Assembly: GCA_016210435.1 (NCBI GenBank)
Contig: JACQUF010000463.1
Coordinates: 1-8,228, forward strand
Origin: Chloroflexota bacterium
GTDB lineage: Bacteria; Chloroflexota; Dehalococcoidia; Lucifugimonadales; Lucifugimonadaceae
Direction of reading: 5' to 3'
DNA length: 8,228 nucleotides
Shown here: positions 1-4,875 of the stretch, one piece after another
Numbering within the stretch: the first letter of the stretch is position 1
How the letters are laid out: every line of letters begins with the position of its first letter
Notes under the pieces: model-generated
What the model was told of the DNA's origin: nothing
What the model saw: only the letters and a program-made list of their open reading frames with translations
Database searches by the model: none
Position numbers and translations under genes: made by a program

Positions 1-25
1 GTCGAGGACAGCGCAATCTGAAGTC

Positions 26-43
26 AAACAACCCCTGCTGGGG
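26..43 (-). terminator. Weak candidate terminator for rsmI
   Basis: Read on the minus strand past the rsmI stop, CCCC-AGCA-GGGG is followed by TTGTTT. The 4-bp stem is short for an intrinsic terminator and the T-tract is interrupted, so this is only a candidate. The palindromic repeat between it and the gene may contribute instead. Confidence 0.25.
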
Positions 44-102
44 ATACCTGCCGCAGGGTGACCCAGCCGCCGAATACCTGCCGCAGGGTGACCCTGCCGC
101 GC
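44..102. repeat. Two-copy tandem repeat, 30-bp period, downstream of rsmI
   Basis: A 21-bp stretch beginning ATACCTGCCGCAGGG is repeated exactly at 44-64 and 74-94, and the similarity continues with mismatches to about 102, giving a 30-bp period. The second copy holds a perfect hairpin, GCAGGG-TGA-CCCTGC (83-97); in the first copy the pairing is interrupted. The repeat lies just past the rsmI stop, so it could act at the 3' end of that transcript, or be the edge of a longer array beyond the window. Because the period is a multiple of three, one plus-strand frame stays open across it and reads YLPQGDPAA twice, but I do not consider that frame coding. Confidence 0.8.
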
Positions 103-113
103 GCAGGGGAGCG

Positions 114-938
114 TCATGTCTCCTCGCGGACCCTGAGCGCGAGCCGGTAGACGCGGCTCCTGGGCGCGCCGGTTGCTTCTACGGCTGCATCGACCAGTGA
201 CCTTCCGGAAAGGCCGGTCGCCCGAAGCCTCTTGATTGCTTGCGAGATCTCATCGTCGGTCGTGGCGCGCTCACCAGGGAGCACGCCCTCGATCACGAGC
301 ACGAATTCGCCGCGTGGCGCCGTGAAATGCGCGATGGCCTCCGAGACTTTGCCTCTGAACGTTTCTTCATAGAGCTTGCTGAGTTCTCGAGAGACCGATA
401 TGGAACGGTCGCCAAGGGTCTCGCGAATATCGTGCAGGGCTTCCTGCAACCGGTGGGGCGCTTCGAATGCAACCAGGGTGAGCGGCAGATCCGCCGCCGT
501 TGCGAGGAGTTTGGACCGCTCCTGTGGCTTCCGGGGCAGGAATCCGAGGAACAGGAATGAATCGGCGGGGAGGCCGGAAACCGAAAGCGCGGCGGTCAAC
601 GCGGAAGGACCCGGGACGGAAACCACGCCGTGGCCAGCCTCGGCGGCGGCGCGAACGAGCCTCACTCCGGGGTCGCTGACTCCGGGCGTCCCTACGTCCG
701 TCACATAGGCAACGTCGCCCTGTTCAAGCCGTTGGACCATTCGTTGGTCGACCTCAGGTGGGCTGAATTCGTGGAAGGCGAGCGTCGGCGTTTTCGCACC
801 GATCGCATTCAGGAGTTTTCGCGTCTCTCTCGTGTCTTCACATGCCACCACGGTGACTTCGCGAAGGATGCGAGCCGCGCGAGGAGAAAGGTCTTCGAGA
901 TTTCCGATCGGCGTCGCGACTACGTACAGAGTGCCCAC
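114..938 (-). CDS. rsmI: 16S rRNA (cytidine-1402-2'-O)-methyltransferase RsmI
   Basis: The 274-aa product is a full-length RsmI, the SAM-dependent enzyme that 2'-O-methylates C1402 in the decoding centre of 16S rRNA, acting in the cytoplasm on the small subunit. The family signature is clear: the N-terminal strand with ATPIGNLEDLS (8-18), CEDTR (33-37), the glycine-rich VTDVGTPGVSDPG region (usually SDAGTPG in the family), VPGPSA, and FLFLGFLPRK. These belong to the tetrapyrrole-methylase fold. The start is GTG at 936-938; the family N-terminus (MGTLYVVATPIGNL) fits it exactly. No Shine-Dalgarno sequence precedes it, but a good -10 hexamer lies 7 nt upstream, which suggests a leaderless message. 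It is divergent from the small cysteine-rich genes, 58 bp away, and appears monocistronic. Confidence 0.95.
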   Translation of the reverse strand: MGTLYVVATPIGNLEDLSPRAARILREVTVVACEDTRETRKLLNAIGAKTPTLAFHEFSPPEVDQRMVQRLEQGDVAYVTDVGTPGVSDPGVRLVRAAAEAGHGVVSVPGPSALTAALSVSGLPADSFLFLGFLPRKPQERSKLLATAADLPLTLVAFEAPHRLQEALHDIRETLGDRSISVSRELSKLYEETFRGKVSEAIAHFTAPRGEFVLVIEGVLPGERATTDDEISQAIKRLRATGLSGRSLVDAAVEATGAPRSRVYRLALRVREET

Positions 939-945
939 GAAGCAG

Positions 946-951
946 ATTGTA
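946..951 (-). promoter_or_regulatory. Candidate -10 element of rsmI, leaderless arrangement
   Basis: On the minus strand TACAAT (5 of 6 to TATAAT) is followed by CTGCTTC and then the GTG start. Transcription would therefore begin at or within a base or two of the start codon. A TTGAAG lies upstream but with a spacing of about 21 bp, longer than usual, so the -35 is not convincing. Confidence 0.4.
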
Positions 952-975
952 TTTTGCGGGTGCCTGGAATAACTT
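947..975 (+). promoter_or_regulatory. Candidate promoter for the mini-gene pair
   Basis: TTGTAT (947-952), a 17-bp spacer and TAACTT (970-975) form a plausible sigma-70 type promoter pointing at the first small gene. It overlaps the rsmI -10 on the opposite strand, so the two promoters would be back to back. The predicted transcript start falls near 982, at the Shine-Dalgarno sequence, giving a very short leader; this makes the call tentative. Confidence 0.3.
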
Positions 976-996
976 CAAGACGGAGGCGGAAAGCTG

Positions 997-1116
997 ATGC
1001 CGAGCGTTCCGACGGGTATAAAATTCCTGTGCACCGTATGCAAGTCCGAATTCATCGTCACGAAGGGTGGCGATGCGAAGATCATGTGTTGCGGCCAGCC
1101 CGTTCAGAAAAGGTGA
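997..1116 (+). CDS. Desulforedoxin-like mini-metalloprotein, four-Cys type
   Basis: This is a 39-codon gene. The protein has CxxC at 12-15 and a CCGQP motif with Cys31-Cys32, the arrangement of desulforedoxin and of the N-terminal domain of desulfoferrodoxin (CxxC, a Gly-rich turn, then CCG-x-P). In those families the four cysteines hold one iron in a rubredoxin-like FeS4 centre used in electron transfer; zinc binding is an alternative. Assignment rests on cysteine spacing and the GGD turn before the CC pair. The ATG is preceded by GGAGG at 982-986, 10 nt upstream. The next gene, 60 bp downstream, is a paralogue: 14 of 32 aligned positions identical, with identical ligand spacing. The exact redox partner is unknown. 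The stop codon overlaps the start of the palindromic element that follows. Confidence 0.75.
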   Translation: MPSVPTGIKFLCTVCKSEFIVTKGGDAKIMCCGQPVQKR

Positions 1117-1171
1117 TCCGCCTCAGGCGGATCATCCTGAGGAGTCCGCAGAGGCGGACGGCGAAGGATCT
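1115..1171 (+). repeat. Compact palindromic element between the paired mini-genes
   Basis: The 57-bp spacer is almost entirely paired sequence. GATCCGCC-TCA-GGCGGATC (1115-1133) is a perfect inverted repeat. A second hairpin has GTCCGC/GCGGAC (1144-1149 with 1154-1159, AGAG loop) and outer arms ATCCT/AGGAT (1134-1138 with 1165-1169). CCTCAGG (1121-1127) can instead pair with CCTGAGG (1136-1142), excluding the first hairpin, and the ends of the element, GATCC and GGATC (1166-1170), are complementary. The element begins inside the first gene's TGA and includes the second gene's Shine-Dalgarno GAAGGA. Its style resembles short dispersed palindromic repeats seen in many copies in some genomes, but the copy number here is unknown. 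Confidence 0.7.
1163..1168 (+). promoter_or_regulatory. Shine-Dalgarno of second mini-gene, inside the repeat
   Basis: GAAGGA lies 8 nt before the ATG at 1177, a good spacing. It sits in the right arm of the palindromic element, whose outer arm (AGGAT, 1165-1169) can pair with ATCCT at 1134-1138, so folding could hide it. Confidence 0.6.
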
Positions 1172-1176
1172 TCGAC

Positions 1177-1320
1177 ATGGCCAACGAGCTAGGAAAGCGA
1201 TACGAATGCCCGGTGTGCGGGCTGAACGTCCTCTGTACGAAACCGGGCGATGGACAGATCATGTGTCACGATCAGCCCATGCAGTTGCAGGCCCCGAAAA
1301 AACTCCCGTCGTCCGATTAG
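1177..1320 (+). CDS. Desulforedoxin-like mini-metalloprotein, Cys3His variant
   Basis: This 47-codon gene encodes a paralogue of the preceding mini-protein. The CxxC at 11-14 and the IMC motif at 28-30 keep the spacing of the first copy, but the CCG of the desulforedoxin pattern has become CHD: Cys30 is followed by His31. The predicted site is therefore Cys3His, which would change redox potential if iron is bound, or suits zinc. There is one extra cysteine (Cys20) and a short lysine-rich tail. Translation starts at ATG with GAAGGA 8 nt upstream. It is probably co-transcribed with the first gene and ends 55 bp from the mazG stop on the other strand. Role unknown; a small redox or metal-handling protein is the best guess. 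Confidence 0.7.
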   Translation: MANELGKRYECPVCGLNVLCTKPGDGQIMCHDQPMQLQAPKKLPSSD

Positions 1321-1375
1321 TGGATCCGTCCGGGGCAGCCTCCGTCCTTCCGGCCGTTTTAGGTCCCGCACCTGA

Positions 1376-2170
1376 TCACAAACGGGGTTCGCTGCCTGCA
1401 GGCTCTGACTTCCGCCACAGCCGCGCCAATTCACCGGGCGGCAGGTCCGAAATCGGGCTGTCTCCTGCCAGCTCCTCGACATCCTTGAGTTGGCGCCTGA
1501 ATCGCAGCGTCGCCGCACGCAGGGCCGTTTCCGGGTCCACTCCTGCGTCTTTCAATTCCGCCACGGCCTCAAAAAGGGTCTCTCCCGCCAGCCGCTCCTT
1601 CTCGGCGTCGGTTGAGGCGTTGTTGATTTCCTGAAGGCGAGGCTTGCCGATGGCAGGCGTTCGCACTCTTGTCAGTCGCCAGTTCAGACCCGCCGCCTCT
1701 GATTTTTTCTGGAGCGCAGCCGCCAGCGCGAGCGCTGGAAGAGCAGCGGGCACGCTGTCGGTGATCCGCTTCGCGCCACGCTCGGCGCGTTTGAGGCCCT
1801 CCCATTGTTCCAGTACATCAGCGGCGGTGGCCATCTTCGGGCCTTCCGAGAACACGTGGGGATGCCTGCGGATGAGTTTCTTCGACGTTTGCTCGATCAA
1901 GTCCGCCGCGGTCCATTCCCCCGCGCGCCGGGCTATGTCCGCATGGAACGCGATGTGTACCAGGAGGTCGCCGAGCTCTTCGGCGAGTCCTGGAGAGTCG
2001 GCTGCGTCAATTGCTTCGAGCGCCTCGTAGCACTCTTCAAGCAGGTGCTGGCGGAGCGACACGTGGGTCTGGACGCGGTCCCACGGGCACCCTTCCGAGT
2101 CTCGCAGTTGCTCAACGATCCCGAGCAGTTCCTCGAACGTGCGGGGGCCGTCGGAGGCTGGTCTCGGCAT
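1376..2170 (-). CDS. mazG: Nucleoside triphosphate pyrophosphohydrolase MazG
   Basis: The 264-aa product matches the length and order of two-domain MazG (E. coli 263 aa), which hydrolyses NTPs and dNTPs to monophosphate plus pyrophosphate and so cleans the nucleotide pool. The first domain carries GCPWDRVQTH (27-36), the EExxE motif E45-E46-x-x-E49 and the E65-x-x-D68 motif of EELGDLL, followed by RRHPHVF (101-107). The second half ends with the usual DPETALRAAT...FRRQLKDVE stretch, but the places of its metal-binding motifs read LQEINNA (179-185) and RLAGETLFEAV (193-203), so most acidic ligands are gone. ATG start with GGAGG 6 nt upstream. It is divergent from the membrane-protein gene and convergent with the mini-gene pair. 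Confidence 0.93.
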   Translation of the reverse strand: MPRPASDGPRTFEELLGIVEQLRDSEGCPWDRVQTHVSLRQHLLEECYEALEAIDAADSPGLAEELGDLLVHIAFHADIARRAGEWTAADLIEQTSKKLIRRHPHVFSEGPKMATAADVLEQWEGLKRAERGAKRITDSVPAALPALALAAALQKKSEAAGLNWRLTRVRTPAIGKPRLQEINNASTDAEKERLAGETLFEAVAELKDAGVDPETALRAATLRFRRQLKDVEELAGDSPISDLPPGELARLWRKSEPAGSEPRL

Positions 2171-2259
2171 GTGATTCCTCCGTTCGGTTCGATGCGCTCA
2201 GGGCACGGCCAAAGCTTCATTCAGGGGCGCGGATACCGATGAAGGTAGGATAGACGGAC

Positions 2260-2994
2260 GTGATGAAAGGACCGTTCGCCAAGCCCGCGATTTTCGCCGC
2301 GACCCTTGCATTCGCGTTTGCCCTGCCAATCCTGTTCATTTCCGGCAACGTGCGGGCGCTCGTTAATTCCAAGCAGACCTACGACTACAACTGGTGGAGT
2401 AACGACATCGAAGGGAGGACCGGCCTCCCGCGCCAGGAATTGGACCGCGCCGGCCGCCAGTTCAGGGACTATTTCAATAGCGGGGACGAATATCTGGACC
2501 TGGCAGTGGAGGTCGGCGGCAGGCAGGAGAGGATTCTCAAGGAGCGCGAGGTGATTCACATGAAGGATGTGAAGGCGCTCGTCCGCCGCGTTTTTGCAGC
2601 CGAATGGATCGCAGGCGGGATCGTCCTGGCCTTCATTGCCGGCGGATTTGCCGGATGGCGTACGCGGTTCTGGCCAGTCCTGCGGGGGGGCGTGTCCTAT
2701 TCAGCGCTCGGGACCATCGTGGCAGTTGCGGTCACCGGCCTGGCCGCAGCGATCGATTTCGATACGGCCTTCACGATCTTTCATGAGATCAGTTTCAACA
2801 ACGACTACTGGCTGCTTAATCCCTATCGGGACTATCTCATCCTGATGTTCCCGGAGGCGTTCTTCTTTGAGGCCACGATTGCCCTGGCCGTGATGACCGC
2901 GCTGGAGTTCGCGGTGATATTTACCGGGGTCCGCTGGTTCGAGAAGAGGTTTGCCGCGGCAGGGGTGTCCGCGACGAAGAAAGACAGCGGTTAG
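2260..2994 (+). CDS. DUF1461/TIGR01906-type integral membrane protein
   Basis: A 244-aa membrane protein with four hydrophobic segments at about 10-28, 114-133, 147-165 and 202-224. Between the first and second lies a soluble loop of about 85 residues, probably extracytoplasmic. It carries the family hallmarks: EREVIHMKDVKAL (95-107), the aromatic FHEISFNNDYWLLNP (174-188), and a following D-Y-L-I-L-M-F-P-E-x-F-F segment. The family is widespread in Firmicutes and other bacteria, and no biochemical role is established to my knowledge. The start is GTG directly followed by ATG; either could be used. AGGA at 2247-2250 is 9 nt before the GTG. The C-terminus is basic and short. The gene is divergent from mazG (89 bp) and convergent with the FmdB-type gene (15 bp). 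Confidence 0.85.
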   Translation: MMKGPFAKPAIFAATLAFAFALPILFISGNVRALVNSKQTYDYNWWSNDIEGRTGLPRQELDRAGRQFRDYFNSGDEYLDLAVEVGGRQERILKEREVIHMKDVKALVRRVFAAEWIAGGIVLAFIAGGFAGWRTRFWPVLRGGVSYSALGTIVAVAVTGLAAAIDFDTAFTIFHEISFNNDYWLLNPYRDYLILMFPEAFFFEATIALAVMTALEFAVIFTGVRWFEKRFAAAGVSATKKDSG

Positions 2995-3009
2995 GCCGAC
3001 GCGGAGCGA

Positions 3010-3249
3010 TCACGCGCCGCAGGCGCCACCGCAGCACGAATCCCCCGCGCCACACCCGCCGCTCGCAGCCGGAAGGGAACTCGATTCGCCAGTGGATGCG
3101 TCTTTCCGAAACGCGGCGAATACCGAAAGCACGCGCCTGGAAGTCTTGCTGCAGGTAGGACACGAGGCATCCCGGTCGGCAAACTCCATCGGGCGAAGGA
3201 GCTCGAATCGGCGCTTGCACGGCTTGCAGTGGTATTCGTAGATCGGCAT
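3010..3249 (-). CDS. FmdB-family zinc ribbon protein with Cys-rich tail
   Basis: The 79-aa product begins MPIYEYHCKPCKRRFE, the signature of the FmdB/CxxC_CxxC_SSSS family of putative regulatory zinc ribbons. Cys8 and Cys11, with Cys30 and Cys33, form the predicted zinc site. After a Ser-rich linker the protein ends in a Gly/Cys-rich tail with four further cysteines (GGCGAGDSCCGGACGA), common in this family and possibly metal-binding. FmdB itself was named for a role in formamidase gene regulation in Methylophilus, but most family members have no tested function. ATG start with GGAG 6 nt upstream. It lies 92 bp downstream of the HAD gene, with its own candidate promoter in the gap. Confidence 0.9.
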   Translation of the reverse strand: MPIYEYHCKPCKRRFELLRPMEFADRDASCPTCSKTSRRVLSVFAAFRKDASTGESSSLPAASGGCGAGDSCCGGACGA

Positions 3250-3315
3250 ACGTGGCTCCAGGCTTTTTCTTAACCGGCCAACCAGGCGGACCTTTCTGAC
3301 CAGAGAACGTGATTC

Positions 3316-3345
3316 AGTCTAAGCACGCCCCTGCAAAGCGGTCAA
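3316..3345 (-). promoter_or_regulatory. Candidate promoter of the FmdB-type gene
   Basis: On the minus strand TTGACC (3340-3345) and TAGACT (3316-3321) are separated by 18 bp. The -35 matches 5 of 6 and the -10 matches 4 of 6 consensus bases. The -35 overlaps the stop codon of the HAD gene. The implied leader is about 60 nt. Read-through from apt and the HAD gene remains possible. Confidence 0.4.
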
Positions 3346-4100
3346 CGTGCCCGAATCGATCGGAGCCAGGTTTCGGCGGTCGCGGGCAGTTCAGAAAGCG
3401 ACGCGACGACGAAGTCAGGGACCACATCTGTTGAACTATGCGCCGAACGTTGGATCCAGACTGCGCGGAGGCCGGCACGCTGAGCGCCCGCAACATCGTG
3501 CGCCAGGCTATCGCCGACATGGAGTGCGTTCGAGGGCCAGATGTTCATAGCCTTGACCGTCATCCGGAAGACCTCCGGCGTCGGCTTGGCCACCGCGGCC
3601 TCATTCGAGAAGGTCGTCACGTCGAACAGATCGAGCCAACCCAGGGTTTTCATCCACTTTCGATAGGTGTTCGCGGAAGTGAAGCCGGTGTTGGAGATGA
3701 GCGCAAGCCGTGCGCCCAGGGTCCGTAGCCGCCGCAGTACGTCTCCTGCGCCCGGTACAGGCAGGGGCGGAAAGGTCAGGAAGGGGGCGTCTACCGCGTC
3801 GACGAGTCGTGCAAAGGCCCCGCTCGGCAGGCTTTCGGGCAGGTCGGGGCGAATGAAGCCGGCAAGCTCGCTGACGCGTTGCTCGAACCTGACATCGACC
3901 CCCGCATCATGGTCGCGGTCGAAGCTCTCGCGCATCCTGGCCATGGATTGCTCCACAGTCTTGCGATCGAGGTCCATCCCGACCGACCGCATTACATCGA
4001 GGATGCCGGAGACTCGTGCCGCCTGGCGGGGCCGGCCCGTTGAATCACCCGGCCCTTCGTCGATGAGGGTTCGCCAGAGGTCGAGCGTCACCGCGTACAC
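3342..4100 (-). CDS. HAD-superfamily hydrolase with DxW motif I
   Basis: A 252-aa haloacid dehalogenase-superfamily enzyme of subfamily I type with an alpha-helical cap between motifs I and II. Motif I is DLWRTL: nucleophile Asp7 is present, but the +2 residue, normally the general acid Asp in phosphatases, is Trp9. Motif II is ISNTG (Ser136), motif III Lys172 (VAKPTPEVF), and motif IV HVGDSLAHD (Asp197, Asp202). The fold and most catalytic residues are intact, so it is likely active, but the substrate cannot be named; dehalogenases also lack the +2 Asp. GTG start, with a GAAGGA Shine-Dalgarno that overlaps the apt stop codon 11 bp upstream, indicating translational coupling to purine salvage. 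Confidence 0.85.
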   Translation of the reverse strand: MYAVTLDLWRTLIDEGPGDSTGRPRQAARVSGILDVMRSVGMDLDRKTVEQSMARMRESFDRDHDAGVDVRFEQRVSELAGFIRPDLPESLPSGAFARLVDAVDAPFLTFPPLPVPGAGDVLRRLRTLGARLALISNTGFTSANTYRKWMKTLGWLDLFDVTTFSNEAAVAKPTPEVFRMTVKAMNIWPSNALHVGDSLAHDVAGAQRAGLRAVWIQRSAHSSTDVVPDFVVASLSELPATAETWLRSIRAR

Positions 4101-4111
4101 GGCGCGGTCCT

Positions 4112-4624
4112 TCAGTACTGGACCAGGCTGCTGATCTCGTATCCCTTCAAGACGGCGCGTCCCTTGAGCCCGGTCAATTCGACCACGAATGCGAATGCGC
4201 CGACGGTGGCCCCTCGCCCTTCGATCAGTCTGGCCGCGGCCGCGGCCGTCCCGCCGGTCGCCAGCAGGTCATCGATCACCAGTACGCGCTGGGCGGGCCT
4301 GAGCGCGTTGGAAATCATTTCCATCTTTGCTTTCCCGTATTCCAGCGCGTATTCGACGCTGACGACCTCCGGCGGCAGCTTGTTGGCTTTCCGCAGAGGC
4401 ACAAGCGGGAGGGACAGCCTGTAAGCGACAGGCCCGCCGAAAAGGAAACCGCGGGCATCGATCACGGCCACCGCGTCCAGGGCCTGTCCGCGGAACTGGT
4501 CGACAAGCGAGTCGACGACGTGCCGGAACGCGGGCGGGTGACCCATCAGCGGAGTAAGGTCCCGGAACAGTATTCCCGGCTTTGGATAGTCGGGGATGTC
4601 GCGGATCCATTTCTTCAAGTCCAC
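4112..4624 (-). CDS. apt: Adenine phosphoribosyltransferase
   Basis: The 170-aa product is a full-length APRT, which joins adenine to PRPP to make AMP and pyrophosphate in purine salvage. The N-terminus IRDIPDYPKPGILFRDLTPL (7-26) is diagnostic of APRT over other phosphoribosyltransferases. The PRPP-binding loop is VLVIDDLLATGGT (114-126), and RKANKLP (78-84) is the flexible catalytic loop region. The usual ESRGF is DARGF here (56-60). The start is GTG at 4622-4624, with GGAG 11 nt upstream, giving the length normal for the family. It is the first gene of an operon with the HAD hydrolase. It is divergent from recF. Confidence 0.95.
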   Translation of the reverse strand: MDLKKWIRDIPDYPKPGILFRDLTPLMGHPPAFRHVVDSLVDQFRGQALDAVAVIDARGFLFGGPVAYRLSLPLVPLRKANKLPPEVVSVEYALEYGKAKMEMISNALRPAQRVLVIDDLLATGGTAAAAARLIEGRGATVGAFAFVVELTGLKGRAVLKGYEISSLVQY

Positions 4625-4848
4625 GGCGCGGCTTCTCCGGATGACAGCTGAAGTCGTCTCAGCATGACATATGAATGGGAGAACGAACTAAGAATAAGCG
4701 GCGCCCAGGCATCGCGTCGGGGGGAAGTGTGCCGCTCTGCCTGGACGCCCACTCGAGGATTGGTGGCCGGCGCTCGCCGGAGATCGCCAGTCCACCCTAC
4801 TGATATACGACGCGGAGGCAGGCCGCGGGTTTGCCCTGGATACGCTGC
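4625..4848. other. apt-recF divergent spacer, no gene seen
   Basis: About 250 bp separate the apt and recF starts. Open frames here on both strands have no family resemblance and overlap each other, so I do not call them. The only structure I see is a perfect palindrome, CCGGCG-CT-CGCCGG (4767-4780), which could form a short hairpin or bind a dimeric protein. A possible apt promoter on the minus strand (TTATTC, 17 bp, TCATAT) is weak. Confidence 0.5.
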
Positions 4849-4854
4849 TAGAAT
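4846..4854 (+). promoter_or_regulatory. Extended -10 promoter element of the recF operon
   Basis: TGC-TAGAAT is an extended -10 (TGn followed by a 5-of-6 hexamer), which can work without a good -35; none is seen at the usual distance. Transcription would start near 4861, leaving a leader of about 15 nt that contains the Shine-Dalgarno sequence. The TAG of this hexamer is also the in-frame stop that bounds the recF frame upstream. Confidence 0.5.
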
Positions 4855-4863
4855 CTCGACCAT

Positions 4864-4868
4864 AGGAG
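4864..4868 (+). promoter_or_regulatory. Shine-Dalgarno that places the recF start at ATT
   Basis: AGGAG is followed by 7 nt and then ATT at 4876, ideal spacing for a start there. It is 55 nt from the first in-frame GTG (4924), too far to serve it. Confidence 0.65.
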
Positions 4869-4875
4869 CGCCCAA

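Noticed and set aside
44..94. Start of a CRISPR array
   Set aside because: Only two copies, a 9-bp gap between identical cores, and no cas genes; CRISPR spacers are about 30 bp or more.
3..200. Plus-strand open frame through the tandem repeat, reading YLPQGDPAA twice and open at the left edge
   Set aside because: It runs antisense into the conserved C-terminus of rsmI for about 87 bp, shows no family resemblance, and stays open across the repeat only because the period is a multiple of three.
630..1634. A 334-codon plus-strand open frame
   Set aside because: It is antisense to rsmI and mazG at its two ends and out of frame with the two mini-genes in the middle. The product is Arg/Ser-rich without domain features, typical of a shadow frame in GC-rich DNA.
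2217..2245. CTTCAT...ATGAAG inverted repeat between mazG and the membrane-protein gene as an operator
   Set aside because: Six-base arms with an 18-nt gap are expected by chance and no further symmetry supports it.
2246..2251. TAGGAT as a -10 element giving a leaderless DUF1461-type gene
   Set aside because: No -35 fits, and the AGGA within it is equally well explained as a Shine-Dalgarno sequence 9 nt before the GTG.
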